Shown piece after piece: positions 1-8,937 of a stretch of DNA of 64,000 nt. The position numbers and the translations under genes are program-made. Each line of letters begins with the position of its first letter. Within the stretch, counting starts at the first letter, position 1. This DNA comes from Xenophilus arseniciresistens (GTDB lineage Bacteria > Pseudomonadota > Gammaproteobacteria > Burkholderiales > Burkholderiaceae_C): contig NZ_JAQIPB010000010.1 of assembly GCF_028023875.1 (NCBI RefSeq), positions 62,001 through 126,000 on the forward strand. Direction: 5' to 3'. The notes beneath the pieces are model-generated. The model was not told the origin of the DNA. It made no database searches and worked only from the letters and a program-made list of their open reading frames with translations.

Positions 1-369
1 AGGCCGCCCAGGATGGCAAGGACCGTGCCATCCGGATACAATTGACGGGTTTCGCTCGCACGACGACGCGCATCGCCCCTGTGTGGGCACGGCGGCTCGG
101 GGCCAGATGCACGGCGGCTTGGGGCCACGTGCCAGTGGCCCGCCCGACTGCCGAGGCAAGCCCGCCCAAGAGTCCATCCGCACCGCTGTAGCCGCCTGCC
201 CCCGTGGCAGTGCAGGCATCGGCCGTGCCCCGGGCCCGGCGCCATGGCCTGCCGTCCACGCCTGCGAATGTCAGCCCGGCCGCATCCGTTCCGGGCGGCG
301 GTGGCCGCGAGCCCCGCTTGTTGGAGCCGCGCCAATAAAGGAAGGCGCGCACACGCTTGAAAGGACTTT
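1..369. other. Left-edge stretch without a recognised gene
   Basis: No reading frame here resembles a known protein, and I see no RNA gene. The stretch is GC-rich and ends in the leader of the IF-1 gene, whose Shine-Dalgarno AAGGA lies just before the ATG. A minus-strand gene could begin at an ATG at 29-31 and run off the edge, but only about ten codons would be inside the window, too few to judge. Confidence 0.4.
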
Positions 370-615
370 ATGGCCAAGGAAGAACTCATTGAAATGCAGG
401 GGGCAGTCACCGAAGTGCTGCCCGACTCGCGCTACCGCGTGACGCTGGAAAACGGCCACGAAGTCATCGCCTACAGCGGTGGCAAGGTGCGCAAGAACCA
501 CATCCGGATCATTCTGGGCGACAAGGTGTCGCTGGAAATGTCGCCCTACGACCTGACCAAGGGCCGCATCACCTTCCGTCATCTGGAGCGCCGCGGCCCC
601 CCGCCCGGCCGCTGA
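370..615 (+). CDS. infA: Translation initiation factor IF-1 (second-copy type)
   Basis: 81-residue single-domain OB-fold (S1-type) protein. It binds the ribosomal A site during initiation and helps IF-2 and IF-3 select the initiator tRNA. The N-terminus [11 protein letters not shown] and the central [19 protein letters not shown] segment are typical IF-1 signatures. It is about nine residues longer than the usual 72 because of a basic, proline-rich tail (RRGPPPGR). The start is supported by AAGGA 5-6 bases upstream. The gene stands alone and ends in a clear intrinsic terminator. Many betaproteobacteria carry one infA in the ribosomal-protein operon and another elsewhere; this isolated gene fits the second kind, which is inferred from context only. 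Confidence 0.95.
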   Translation: MAKEELIEMQGAVTEVLPDSRYRVTLENGHEVIAYSGGKVRKNHIRIILGDKVSLEMSPYDLTKGRITFRHLERRGPPPGR

Positions 616-677
616 GCCCGTCGCTCGCCAAACAAACTGCATCGGCCCGCGGCACGCCGCCACGGCCGCCCATGCCA

Positions 678-699
678 AGCCTCCTTCGGGAGGCTTTTT
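678..699 (+). terminator. Intrinsic terminator of the IF-1 gene
   Basis: Stem AGCCTCC / GGAGGCT around a TTCG tetraloop followed by a run of T, about 60 bases after the IF-1 stop codon. Confidence 0.9.
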
Positions 700-794
700 C
701 ATTGCCGGGCCGCCCCAAGATGAAAAGCCCCCTTGGGGGGCAGCGGACCTCGCGAAGCGGGGGAGCGTGGGGGTCATTTTTCATTGCCGGGCCG
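695..794. repeat. G-rich intergenic cassette flanked by an 18-bp direct repeat
   Basis: The 18-mer TTTTTCATTGCCGGGCCG occurs at 695-712 and again, identically, at 777-794. Between the copies lies a cassette with AAGCCCCCTTGGGGGG (self-complementary) and AGCGGGGGAGCGTGGGGG. Similar 'CCCCCTTGGGGGGCAGCG' intergenic cassettes are, from memory, common in Comamonadaceae genomes. The direct repeat overlaps the T-run of the IF-1 terminator. Confidence 0.7.
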
Positions 795-1046
795 GCGCCC
801 TTTTCAAGGGCAGAACCTGCCGCGGATGCGCCCCGCGCCTACACGGCAGGGCCCGCGCGCGTCAAAGGCGCATGGCCGCGCGCGCACCGATCCCGACCTC
901 GTGCAGGACAAACGCTCGACGTGCCCGGCGCCCCTTCGCAGCCGCCCGCGCGATGGCATGCTTGGCTCCTACAACAAGACGCGCGGCTGGGCCGGCGTCC
1001 GCCCCCGGCGCGGGCCGGGGCCTCATCGGAACAAGAAAGGACAGTC
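795..1046. other. Intergenic region before the response regulator
   Basis: About 250 GC-rich bases with no convincing gene. The 3' end carries AAAGGA, the Shine-Dalgarno of the response-regulator gene. The frame of that gene is open well upstream, but the upstream residues are low-complexity and unlike a receiver domain. No clear promoter could be picked. Confidence 0.5.
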
Positions 1047-1679
1047 ATGATCAAGATTGGAATCGTTGACGACCATGCGGTGGTGCGCGCAGGCCTGCGC
1101 GATTTCTTCTCCACGCATGTGGACCTGCGCGTGGTGGGCGAGGCGGCCTCGGGCCGCGAGGCGATCGACCTGGTGCGCAACACCGAGATCGACGTGCTGC
1201 TGATGGACCTCTCCATGCCCGGCCAGAGCGGGCTGGACGCGCTGTCCATGATCCGCGCCAAGGCGCCGGACATGGGCGTGCTGATCCTCAGCAGCTACCC
1301 CGAAGAGCACTACGCGATGAACCTGATCCGCCAGGGCGCGAGCGGCTACCTCAACAAGGAATGCGAGCCCGACGAGATCGTCAAGGCCGTGCGCACCATC
1401 GCGCTGGGCCGCCGCTACATCACGCCGGCCGTGGCCGACCTGCTGGCCAACCAACTGGGCAAGAAGGACAACGCGGCGCCGCACGAGCAACTGTCGGAGC
1501 GTGAGTTCCAGGTCTTCCTGAAGCTGGCCAAGGGCGAGACCGTGGGCAAGATCGGCGAAGACCTGTCGCTGTCGGTCAAGACCATCAGCACCTACCGCAC
1601 GCGCCTGATGGAAAAACTGGCGCTGCAGACCAACAGCGACCTGACCTACTACGCGATGAAGGCGCAGCTCATCAACTGA
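1047..1679 (+). CDS. NarL/FixJ-family response regulator
   Basis: 210-residue two-domain regulator. The receiver domain (about 1-120) has the acidic pair D8/D9, the phosphoacceptor D54 in LLMDLSMPG, and K104 in GYLNKE. A LuxR-type helix-turn-helix occupies about 145-205 (LSEREFQVFLKLAKGE, then a recognition helix around SVKTISTYRTRLMEKL). The ATG at 1047 follows AAAGGA with good spacing; the frame is open further upstream but encodes unrelated sequence. No histidine kinase is adjacent, so it is an orphan regulator whose partner and target are unknown. It resembles UvrY/GacA-like regulators in layout, but the sequence alone does not settle its role. A strong terminator follows. Confidence 0.93.
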   Translation: MIKIGIVDDHAVVRAGLRDFFSTHVDLRVVGEAASGREAIDLVRNTEIDVLLMDLSMPGQSGLDALSMIRAKAPDMGVLILSSYPEEHYAMNLIRQGASGYLNKECEPDEIVKAVRTIALGRRYITPAVADLLANQLGKKDNAAPHEQLSEREFQVFLKLAKGETVGKIGEDLSLSVKTISTYRTRLMEKLALQTNSDLTYYAMKAQLIN

Positions 1680-1733
1680 GTGCCTGCCTTTTTCGCAGGG
1701 CGGCTGAGCGAAAGAGCCCTTGCGATCGCGCAA

Positions 1734-1768
1734 AAAAAGCCGCGCCCGTCATGGAGCGCGGCTTTTTC
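1734..1768 (+). terminator. Intrinsic terminator after the response regulator
   Basis: A-run, GCCGCGC stem arm, loop, GCGCGGC arm, then T-rich tail. The symmetry (A-run before, T-run after) means it could work in both directions. Confidence 0.9.
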
Positions 1769-1811
1769 TTGCGCCCCCCTCGTTCGCGCGGCCTTGACCG
1801 ACACTGTGCCC

Positions 1812-2159
1812 ATGCACCCCCAAGACCCCGATTCGCAGATCCACGTCCCCGACGCCTTTTTGGCGCTGTACAGCGACCCCCGGCGCCAGCGCCTGAAGGA
1901 GCCCGTGGCCTGGGTCATGGCCCGCCATGAGCTGTGCGAGGACCTGGCGCAGGCGCTGGTGCCCACGGCGCTGACCCAGTCGCATGGCGGCAGCGTGAGC
2001 GAAGGGGCTGTGCTGGCCCGCTGCCATGCGGGCCTCTCGCAGGGCGATGCCGGCCTGAACGCGGCCGAGGCCCAGTGGGTCGTGCAGCGCCTGGCCGAGC
2101 TGCTGGACTGGCCCATTCCGCACTTCGAGGCCGAAGACCGGCCGGGCACCGGCGCCTGA
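1812..2159 (+). CDS. Conserved hypothetical protein, 115 aa
   Basis: Small, acidic, predicted cytoplasmic protein with no signal peptide or membrane segment. It begins MHPQDPDSQIHVPDAFL and looks all-helical (for example HELCEDLAQALV and EAQWVVQRLAELLDW). I chose the ATG at 1812; the frame stays open back into the terminator at 1734-1768, so a longer start is unlikely. I do not recognise the family. It lies between a terminator and the MFS gene, in the same direction as both neighbours, and could be co-transcribed with the permease (about 80 bases apart). Confidence 0.6.
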   Translation: MHPQDPDSQIHVPDAFLALYSDPRRQRLKEPVAWVMARHELCEDLAQALVPTALTQSHGGSVSEGAVLARCHAGLSQGDAGLNAAEAQWVVQRLAELLDWPIPHFEAEDRPGTGA

Positions 2160-2237
2160 ACTGTCGCCCCGGCTCAAGCACCAAAGGCCGCAAACCCTTA
2201 CGCTAGCGGGCGAGACAACCGCCCGGAGCCCTTCCTC

Positions 2238-3524
2238 ATGCGCCCACCAGCCGACACGGCAAGCGCCCCCGCAAGTTCACCCCTGCCGGTGAAGTCCTCC
2301 AGGACCTGGCTGATGCTGCTGATCCTCAGCAGCGCCTTCCTCCTGAGCCAGGCCTTCCGCACGCTGGCCGCCATCATGGCCGCGCCCCTGGCGCAGGACT
2401 TCGGCCTGTCGGCGCAGGCGCTGGGCGTGTTCGCCGGGGCCTTCCACTTCGCCTTCGGCGCGCTGCAGCTGTTCATGGGCATCGGCATCGACCTGCAGGG
2501 TGTGCGCCGCACGGTGCTGGCGGCCTTTCCGCTGGCCATCGTGGGCGCGGCGATGTCGGCCCTGGCGCCCAGCTTCCACTGGCTGCTGCTGGGGCAGGTG
2601 CTGATCGGCATCGGCTGCGCGCCGGCCTTCCTGGTCTGCACGGTGTTCATCGCGCGCCACTTCGCGCCCGAGCGCTTTGCCGCCGTGTCCGGCGCGATCC
2701 TGGGCTTTGGCAGCGTGGGCATGCTGCTCACGGGCACGCCGCTGGCATGGCTGATCGAGGCCAGCTCCTGGCGCATGGGCTTCTGGGTGTTGTGCGCGCT
2801 CTCGGTCATCGCCTGGTGCGCCATCGCGATGTGCGTGCGCGAGCCCCATGTGGCCGCGCCGGCAGGTGCCCGGCGCGAAACGCTGGGCCAGGCCGTGCGC
2901 ACCTTCGGCGGCCTGCTGCTGCTGCCCCACACGCTGGGCATCGTGGCGCTGGCCCTGGTCACCTATGCCGCCTTCGTCGCCCTGCGCGGGCTGTGGCTGG
3001 GGCCCATGCTGATGCAGCGCCATGGCTTCTCGCTGGTCGCCAGCGGCAACGTGGCGCTGCTCATGACCCTGATCGCCATGTTCAGCCCGCCGCTGTTCGG
3101 CCGGCTCGACCCGGGCCCGGCGCGCCGCCGGCGCTGGATCGTCGGCTTCACCCTGCTGGTGGCTGCGCTCTTTTGCGCCATGGGCTTTGCCGTGAACGCC
3201 ATGCTCGACGTGGCCCTCATCATCGCGGTGGGCTTCCTGTCGGGCTACATGGTGCTGCAGTACCCCGACGTGAAGGGCGCCTACCCCGCCGCCGTCACGG
3301 GCCGCGCCATGGCCCTGTTCACCATGGCCATGTTCCTGGGCGTGGCACTCATGCAGTGGCTGACCGGCGCCATCGCCACCTACGCCCAGCATCTGGGCGT
3401 GGACCCCTTCATGGCCGTGTTCCTGTCCATCGGCGCCCTGCTGGCGGCGGGCGCGGCGGGCTTCGTGTGGCTGCCCAAGCCGCCGGTGGTGCCGGCCGGG
3501 GCCGCGGCGCAGCCGGCGCGCTGA
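2238..3524 (+). CDS. MFS family permease
   Basis: 428-residue integral membrane protein with about twelve hydrophobic segments in two groups. A short polar N-terminus (about 25 residues) precedes the first helix (WLMLLILSSAFLLSQAF). The usual MFS loop is recognisable as GIGIDLQGVRRTVL between helices 2 and 3. It probably moves a small solute by proton coupling; the substrate cannot be read from the sequence. The start at 2238 leaves the N-terminal tail intact. The gene is convergent with the next one: its stop is only a couple of bases from the stop of the minus-strand hypothetical gene at 3527, and no terminator separates them. Confidence 0.85.
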   Translation: MRPPADTASAPASSPLPVKSSRTWLMLLILSSAFLLSQAFRTLAAIMAAPLAQDFGLSAQALGVFAGAFHFAFGALQLFMGIGIDLQGVRRTVLAAFPLAIVGAAMSALAPSFHWLLLGQVLIGIGCAPAFLVCTVFIARHFAPERFAAVSGAILGFGSVGMLLTGTPLAWLIEASSWRMGFWVLCALSVIAWCAIAMCVREPHVAAPAGARRETLGQAVRTFGGLLLLPHTLGIVALALVTYAAFVALRGLWLGPMLMQRHGFSLVASGNVALLMTLIAMFSPPLFGRLDPGPARRRRWIVGFTLLVAALFCAMGFAVNAMLDVALIIAVGFLSGYMVLQYPDVKGAYPAAVTGRAMALFTMAMFLGVALMQWLTGAIATYAQHLGVDPFMAVFLSIGALLAAGAAGFVWLPKPPVVPAGAAAQPAR

Positions 3525-3526
3525 GG

Positions 3527-4687
3527 TCAGCCGGCGATCGCGCCGCGCTTGCAGTGCTCGCGCAGGTAGGCCAGCACCCGGTCCAGTTCAGCATGCTCCC
3601 TTTGTCTGCCTTCAGGCGACCAGTCCTTGCTCAGTTGCCGGGCTTGGTGTTCGATCTCCTCGAAATGGTCGCTCCCAATCAGCCAGGCAAAGATCAAAGC
3701 GGGAGAGCCCCCTCCTGTCTCCCGCCACTGCTGAGCCAGTGTCCTAGGATCTTTGGGGCTGACCTGATGCAAGGTGAAAAGCTCCATCTCCGTCAAGATG
3801 CGATGCATGCCCGGCACCGTGCGCGTGATATCCAGGATCTGGAAGCCGGGTGATTCCTTGATCGTCCGCAGAATGGCCAGTGCTTGCTCTGCCGACTCGA
3901 CTGGTACATCTGTCGAAGGATTGCCGTGAAAACTGCCGAAATCAAAGCCAACCTGTTCGTTGAGGCTACTCTCGAGCCTGTCCGGAAACAACGCATGCAT
4001 GACCTGGGCTACGGCTTGACTGCCTACTGATGCTCTAACTGTGCATTGCGGCTCACCATGGATAGCGCGGCAGCCGACGTAGATGGATTGAGTGCCTGCC
4101 TCGGTGACGCGGCTGAACCTGAACCCGGTGGCGGTAGTGCGCGATTCATCCAACCTGAAATCCGTGTGCGCCAGCAACTGGGCAATGCGGTCCTTCATCT
4201 CCTTGCGCGCCTTTGACACGCTCCACCGCTTTTGCGGCGCGTCCATTTCCCGCTTTGCGCTTTGCCACAGGGCCGCATGCTCGGGCGGCAGCACCTGATC
4301 CGGCGGAACAAAGACCATGCCGATCTGATCGTCCAGCACGGTCAGGCCCAGGGCATTGGCGTTGTCCACCACAAAGCGCAGCGCCCGCACAGGGTCTTCA
4401 GTCGGCAGCTCGAAAGCCCATACCGCCTCGGTGCAGTTTTTCGCCTGCTCGCGCGGGTCGCCCAGCCATGCAGCGCCGTTGCCGTCGTCTTCTGTGGCCG
4501 AGACAAATTGTTGTTCCCGCCCCAGAACCGGGTAGCGGGCGGCCATGCGCTCGGCCAGTGCCATGAACTTGGGGTTGAGGCCGGGCCTCAGGCGCTCCAG
4601 CGCCTGCATGGTGCGCCCGGCTTCTTCCAGGCTGGTGGGATTGGGCTGGCCCATGGGGCGCTCCCAGATGCGTATGTCGTGACTCAT
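3527..4687 (-). CDS. Hypothetical protein of atypical composition
   Basis: 386 residues from the ATG at 4687 (MSHDIRIWERPMGQPNPTS). The frame is open further upstream, but that part is unlike the rest and lacks a start context. No signal peptide or membrane span is evident. The N-terminal half has a patch rich in Trp/Pro/Gly (around NGAAWLGDPREQAKNCTEAVWAF); the C-terminal half is mixed alpha/beta. Base composition is visibly less GC-rich than all neighbours and codon use is more mixed, suggesting acquisition by transfer. Such stand-alone genes are often immunity-like or effector-associated proteins, but no toxin, secretion gene or mobile element is adjacent, so function is unknown. Confidence 0.7.
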   Translation of the reverse strand: MSHDIRIWERPMGQPNPTSLEEAGRTMQALERLRPGLNPKFMALAERMAARYPVLGREQQFVSATEDDGNGAAWLGDPREQAKNCTEAVWAFELPTEDPVRALRFVVDNANALGLTVLDDQIGMVFVPPDQVLPPEHAALWQSAKREMDAPQKRWSVSKARKEMKDRIAQLLAHTDFRLDESRTTATGFRFSRVTEAGTQSIYVGCRAIHGEPQCTVRASVGSQAVAQVMHALFPDRLESSLNEQVGFDFGSFHGNPSTDVPVESAEQALAILRTIKESPGFQILDITRTVPGMHRILTEMELFTLHQVSPKDPRTLAQQWRETGGGSPALIFAWLIGSDHFEEIEHQARQLSKDWSPEGRQREHAELDRVLAYLREHCKRGAIAG

Positions 4688-5035
4688 GGTGCAACCGATA
4701 TCAAAGAACAGGAAATGGGGCGCGATGAGCGAGGCGCTTTTTTTCAACGCGCATGTCCGCTTGGGCGAAGGCGTTGGCCGCCGGGCCATCAAGATAAGTG
4801 GCCCCCATGAACCGACAAAACAACTTTTGAGCACTTGGAGCCGATAGTTGTGGGCGATCTTGTCGCGGCTCGGGGCTGGCGAAACACCGACGCACCGGAT
4901 TCCCCGGCCTCGTGCCGGGCCCTGCACGCTGCAGGAGTCGATGGCGCAGGCCCAGGCCTGGCTGGCCCGCGCGGCCGAGAACGCCATGCGGCAGCTGCGT
5001 GTGGGCGCGCGCAGTGGGCCTGAGCGCGCAGCCTC
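4688..5035. other. Intergenic region of lower GC
   Basis: About 350 bases between the atypical hypothetical gene and the 3' end of the LysR gene. The first part is relatively A/T-rich (T-run at 4739-4744, CAAAACAACTTTT near 4817) and probably holds the promoter of the minus-strand gene; GATATC lies near 4700. The rest is GC-rich with nothing I can identify. Confidence 0.5.
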
Positions 5036-5932
5036 TCAGGGCGCGTCGGCCACCTCGCCCAGCCATTGGGCAAAGGCCGTTGCGAGCGGGTGCTCGCGCA
5101 TGTGAGGCGCCGTGAACAGGCTGTAGCCAACGGCGCTGTGGCCCTCGCGCGCATGGGCCTGAGCCAGCTCGCCATGCTGCAGCTCGCGCGCCACGCAGTA
5201 GTGCGGCACCAGGCCCACGCCCAGGTCGGCCCGCACCGCTTCGAGCAGCATGGAGAACAGGTCGAAGCGATGGCCGCTCATGGCATTGGCCGGCCTTTTC
5301 TGCGTGATGCCGGCCTGGCCGAACCAGGTCTCCCAGGCGCCCAGCCGCGAGCTCAGCTGCAGCAGCGGCACCTGGCGGAAATCGCCGCGCGCCAGCGCGG
5401 CCTTCCAGCGCGAGCCCGGCGCGCTCACCACCACGCAGCGTTCGCGCATCAGCGGGCGCACCTGCGCACCGGGCCAGCTCGCGTCGTCGTACTGCAGGCC
5501 CATGTCGTAGGGCAGCTCGTCCATGTAGATGCGCGTGGGAAAGACCTTCAGATGCACGCTGCAGGCCGGATGCCGCGCCAGGAAGGCGGGCAGCCGCGGC
5601 AGCAGCCAGCGCTCGGCCAGCACGGGCACGGCGCCCACGATCAGCCGCGCGCCGTCGGGCCGCTGCGCCATGGCGTCCAGCGTGTGGTTCTCCAGCCGCA
5701 GCAGATCGGCCGCCACCTGCGCGTGGTAGCGCCGCCCGGCATCGGTGAGCACGGTGCCGCGCGAGCTGCGCTGCAGCAGCCGCACGCCGAGCTGGGCCTC
5801 CAGGCTGCGCAGTTGCTGGCTGATGGCGCTGTGGGTCAGGCACAGCTCGTCGGCTGCGCGGCTCAGGCCGTGGTGGCGCGCCACGGCATCGAAGATCTGC
5901 AGGGCGCGGGTGCTTGGAATGTGGCGGGGCAT
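5036..5932 (-). CDS. LysR-family regulator, GcvA-like
   Basis: 298-residue LysR-type transcriptional regulator. The winged helix-turn-helix is at about 5-65 (ALQIFDAVARHHGLSRAADEL, then LTHSAISQQLRSLEAQLGV). A periplasmic-binding-protein-like effector domain follows at about 90-295. The opening MPRHIPSTRALQIFDAVARH is close to GcvA/AmpR-type members. It is divergent from the exported M20 hydrolase at 6050, with about 120 bases between the start codons. By the usual LysR logic it may control that gene and itself. The effector is unknown. Confidence 0.9.
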   Translation of the reverse strand: MPRHIPSTRALQIFDAVARHHGLSRAADELCLTHSAISQQLRSLEAQLGVRLLQRSSRGTVLTDAGRRYHAQVAADLLRLENHTLDAMAQRPDGARLIVGAVPVLAERWLLPRLPAFLARHPACSVHLKVFPTRIYMDELPYDMGLQYDDASWPGAQVRPLMRERCVVVSAPGSRWKAALARGDFRQVPLLQLSSRLGAWETWFGQAGITQKRPANAMSGHRFDLFSMLLEAVRADLGVGLVPHYCVARELQHGELAQAHAREGHSAVGYSLFTAPHMREHPLATAFAQWLGEVADAP

Positions 5933-6049
5933 GGGGCAGGGCGGCGGCGGTCGTGCTGTCAGAAAAACTGACAGCCGCTGAGATTAACGCCAAGGCAGGC
6001 GCGCAGGCGCTGGCCACAATGGCGCCGTCACATCCCTTTCACACACGCC

Positions 6050-7405
6050 ATGCCTGCTCATCCCGCCTCTCGCTTCCTCACCCGCGTGGCCGCCGCCACC
6101 GTGCTGGCCTGCAGCGGCGCCGGCGTCTTCGCGCAGGCCGTGGCCCCCACGCCCGCCACCGTGCGCCCGGCCGTCGACCAGGCCTACACCCAGCTCATGG
6201 CGGCGCCGCAGATCCAGCAGCTGCTCGAGGCCGTGAAGGCAGACCATGCGCGCGCCACCGACGACCTGAAGCTGCTGACCGAGATTCCGGCGCCGCCCTT
6301 CAAGGAGCAGAAGCGGGCCGAGGCCTTTCTGGCGCGGCTGAAGGCGCTTGGTCTGGCAGACGCGCACATCGACGCCGAGGGCAATGTGGTGGGGCTGCGC
6401 AAGGGCAGCGGCAACGGCCCCAAGCTGCTGATCTCGGCCCATCTGGACACCGTGTTCCCCGAGGGCACCGACGTCTCGGTGAAGGAGCGCGACGGCCGCC
6501 TGTACGCGCCCGGCATTTCAGACAACACGCGCGGCCTGGCGGTGCTGCTGTCCTGGCTCAAGGTGCTCAACGACAACAAGATCCAGACCGTGGGCGATCT
6601 GCTCTTCGTCGGCAACGTGGGTGAAGAGGAGCTGGGCAACCTGCGCGGCATGAAGCACCTGTTCGCGCAGCACAAGGACATCGACGGCATGGTGGGCCTG
6701 GAGCCCGCGCCCGACGGCACGGTGCTGGTGCTGGGCACGGCCAGCCATCGCTACGAGGTGAACTTCAAGGGTCCGGGCGGCCACAGCTATGCGGCCTTCG
6801 GCCAGGTGCCCAGCGCCATCCATGGCATGGGCCGCGCGATCGCCAAGATTGCCGAGGTGAAGACGCCCACCTTCCCCAAGACCACCTTCACGGTGGGCAC
6901 GGTGGGCGGCGGTACTTCCGTCAACACCATCGCACCCGACGCGAAGATGGCGGTGGACATCCGCTCCGACCAGATGGGGCCGCTGCTGGAGACCGAAAAG
7001 CAGATCCTGGCCGCCATCGATGCGGCCGTGGTGGAAGAGAACAAGCGCTGGAACGTGGATACGCTGCGCGTGGAGAAGAAGCTGATCGGCGACCGCCCGG
7101 GTGGCCGCACGCCGGCCGATTCGGTGATCGTGGAGGCGGCCACGCGCGCCAATGCGGCCTTCGGCCACAAGACGCTGCTGACCGGCGCGAGCACCGATGC
7201 GAACGTGCCGATGTCGCTGGGCATCCCGGCCATCATCATCGGCGGCGGTGGCAAGACCGGCGGCTTCCATGCGCTCAGCGAATGGATCGACCTCACGGAT
7301 GGCTGGAAGGGCGCGCAGAACTCGCTGGTGACGGTGCTGGGCCTCGTGGGCGTCCAGAACATCTCGGCGCCGGTGCTGGAAAAGCGCGCAGCGGCTGCAA
7401 AGTAA
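6050..7405 (+). CDS. Exported M20-family metallohydrolase
   Basis: 451 residues with a clear Sec signal peptide (RFLTRVAAATVLACSGAGVFAQA, cleavage near residue 30). Zinc ligands and catalytic residues of the M20/M25/M40 peptidase family are present: H131 and D133 in SAHLDTVF, D159 in GISDNTRGLA, E192/E193 in NVGEEELGN, E218 in GLEP, and a late His in GGFHALSEW. The dimerisation domain sits at about 230-330. It should hydrolyse peptides or N-acyl amino acids in the periplasm. The layout resembles PepT or carboxypeptidase G2 types; the exact substrate is not determinable. It is divergent from a LysR regulator and convergent with a second M20 gene. Confidence 0.9.
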   Translation: MPAHPASRFLTRVAAATVLACSGAGVFAQAVAPTPATVRPAVDQAYTQLMAAPQIQQLLEAVKADHARATDDLKLLTEIPAPPFKEQKRAEAFLARLKALGLADAHIDAEGNVVGLRKGSGNGPKLLISAHLDTVFPEGTDVSVKERDGRLYAPGISDNTRGLAVLLSWLKVLNDNKIQTVGDLLFVGNVGEEELGNLRGMKHLFAQHKDIDGMVGLEPAPDGTVLVLGTASHRYEVNFKGPGGHSYAAFGQVPSAIHGMGRAIAKIAEVKTPTFPKTTFTVGTVGGGTSVNTIAPDAKMAVDIRSDQMGPLLETEKQILAAIDAAVVEENKRWNVDTLRVEKKLIGDRPGGRTPADSVIVEAATRANAAFGHKTLLTGASTDANVPMSLGIPAIIIGGGGKTGGFHALSEWIDLTDGWKGAQNSLVTVLGLVGVQNISAPVLEKRAAAAK

Positions 7406-7434
7406 GCGCCGCGCGGGCCGCGCGCAGCCGGGCC

Positions 7435-8937
7435 TCAGGCCTGTGCAGCAGCGGCCTGCTGCGCCGCCGGCAGCGCGGCAATCACTTCGGCCACGGCGGC
7501 CGTCAGCTTCTTGGCATAGGGCACGTGCAGGAACTCGTTGGGGCCATGGGCATTGCTCTTGGGGCCCAGCACGCCGCACACCATCATCTGCGCCGACGGA
7601 AAGCCCGCGCTGAGCATGTTCATCAGCGGGATGGTGCCGCCCTGCCCGATGTAGCCGCAAGGCGCGCCGAAGTGCGCCTGGCTGGCCGCGTTGAGCGCGT
7701 TCTCGAACCAGGGCACCATGGCCGGCGCATTCCAGCCCGTGGCGCCGCCGCTGCCGTCGAAGGTGACCTTGGCCTGGTAGGGCGCGTTGTCCTCCAGCAG
7801 TGTCTTGAGCTCAGCCATCACGGCGGAGGCTTCCACCAGTGGGGGCAGGCGCAGCGACAGCTTGAAGGCGGTATAGGGACGCAGCACATTGCCCGCATCC
7901 TTGAGCGCCGGAAAGCCTTCGGCGCCGGTCACGCTCAGGGTGGGCTTCCAGGTGCGGTTGAGCAGTGCTTCCACCGGGTCGCTGGTGGTGGGCAGCGCGA
8001 AGGTCGTGGCGCCACCGCAGTCGTAGTGCGCCCACGGAAAGCGCTTGTACACCTCATCGCCGAGGATGGCCGCGGTGGCCCGGGCCTGGGCCAGCCGGTC
8101 GGCCGGCACTTCGCAGTGGAAGCTGGCGGGCAACAGGCGGCCGGTCTTGCTGTCCTCGAGCCGGTCCAGCACCTGACGCATGATGCGAAAGCTCGAAGGC
8201 ACCAGGCCCGAGGCGTCGCCCGAATGGATGCCTTCGGTGAGGATCTCCACCTTCAGCGTGCCGCCGGCCAGGCCGCGCAGCGAGGTGGTCAGCCACAGCT
8301 GGTCGTAGTTGCCGGCGCCCGAGTCCAGGCAGATCACGAGGGCCACGTTGCCCAGGCGCGGGCGCAGCGCTTCCACGTAAGGCAGCAGATCGTAGGAGCC
8401 CGACTCCTCGCAGGTCTCGATGAGGCCGACGATGCGCGGATGGGCCGCGCCCTGCGCCTTCAGGGCCTGCACCGCCGCGAGGCTCGCGTACACGGCGTAG
8501 CCATCGTCCGCGCCGCCGCGGCCATAGAGCTTGCCGTCCTCGTACTTGGGCGTCCAGGGGCCCAGGTCGTTGCGCCAGCCCGTGAACTCGGGCTGCTTGT
8601 CCAGGTGGCCGTACATCAGCACGGTGTCGGTCATGGAAGTGCCGCTGGCCGGCACTTCGAAGAAGAGCACCGGCGTGCGGCCCGCCAGCCGCACGATCTC
8701 CAGCTTCAGGCCTTCGACCTTCTGCGCTTCCACCCACTGCGCGGCATTGCGCAGCACGGTCTCGAGGTGGCCGTGCGCGGCCCAGTCGGCGTCGAAGCCC
8801 GGCGACTTGGCCGGGATGGCGATGTAGTCGGTGAGCTGGCGCACGATGTCGCGGTCCCATTGGGCCGTGACATCGGCCAGGGCGCGTTCGGTGTCGAGCA
8901 GGGCGGCAGGCATTTCGCGGTGCAGGGGGGCGTTCAT
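7435..8937 (-). CDS. M20-family peptidase (cytosolic dipeptidase/ArgE-like)
   Basis: 500 residues from the ATG at 8937 (MNAPLHREMPAALL), without signal peptide. The frame remains open upstream but gives low-complexity sequence that overlaps the divergent gene. M20 metal site: H111 and D113 in MYGHLDKQPE, D144/D145 in RGGADDGYA, E177/E178 in ETCEESGS, D205 in CLDSGAGNYD. The size, the HLDKQPEF motif and the GRGGADDG motif recall cytosolic non-specific dipeptidases and related carboxypeptidases. It lies tail to tail with the exported M20 enzyme at 6050, whose products it could further process in the cytoplasm; that link is inference from proximity. Confidence 0.88.
   Translation of the reverse strand: MNAPLHREMPAALLDTERALADVTAQWDRDIVRQLTDYIAIPAKSPGFDADWAAHGHLETVLRNAAQWVEAQKVEGLKLEIVRLAGRTPVLFFEVPASGTSMTDTVLMYGHLDKQPEFTGWRNDLGPWTPKYEDGKLYGRGGADDGYAVYASLAAVQALKAQGAAHPRIVGLIETCEESGSYDLLPYVEALRPRLGNVALVICLDSGAGNYDQLWLTTSLRGLAGGTLKVEILTEGIHSGDASGLVPSSFRIMRQVLDRLEDSKTGRLLPASFHCEVPADRLAQARATAAILGDEVYKRFPWAHYDCGGATTFALPTTSDPVEALLNRTWKPTLSVTGAEGFPALKDAGNVLRPYTAFKLSLRLPPLVEASAVMAELKTLLEDNAPYQAKVTFDGSGGATGWNAPAMVPWFENALNAASQAHFGAPCGYIGQGGTIPLMNMLSAGFPSAQMMVCGVLGPKSNAHGPNEFLHVPYAKKLTAAVAEVIAALPAAQQAAAAQA

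Noticed and set aside
4939-5105. Small plus-strand reading frame beginning MAQAQAWLARAAENAMRQL after AGGAG
   Set aside because: The Shine-Dalgarno is too close to the ATG, the end overlaps the LysR gene antisense, and no family resemblance is seen.
4701-6017. Long minus-strand frame rich in Arg/Ala/Pro
   Set aside because: It is an alternate frame of the LysR gene in GC-rich DNA; the composition is typical of shadow frames.
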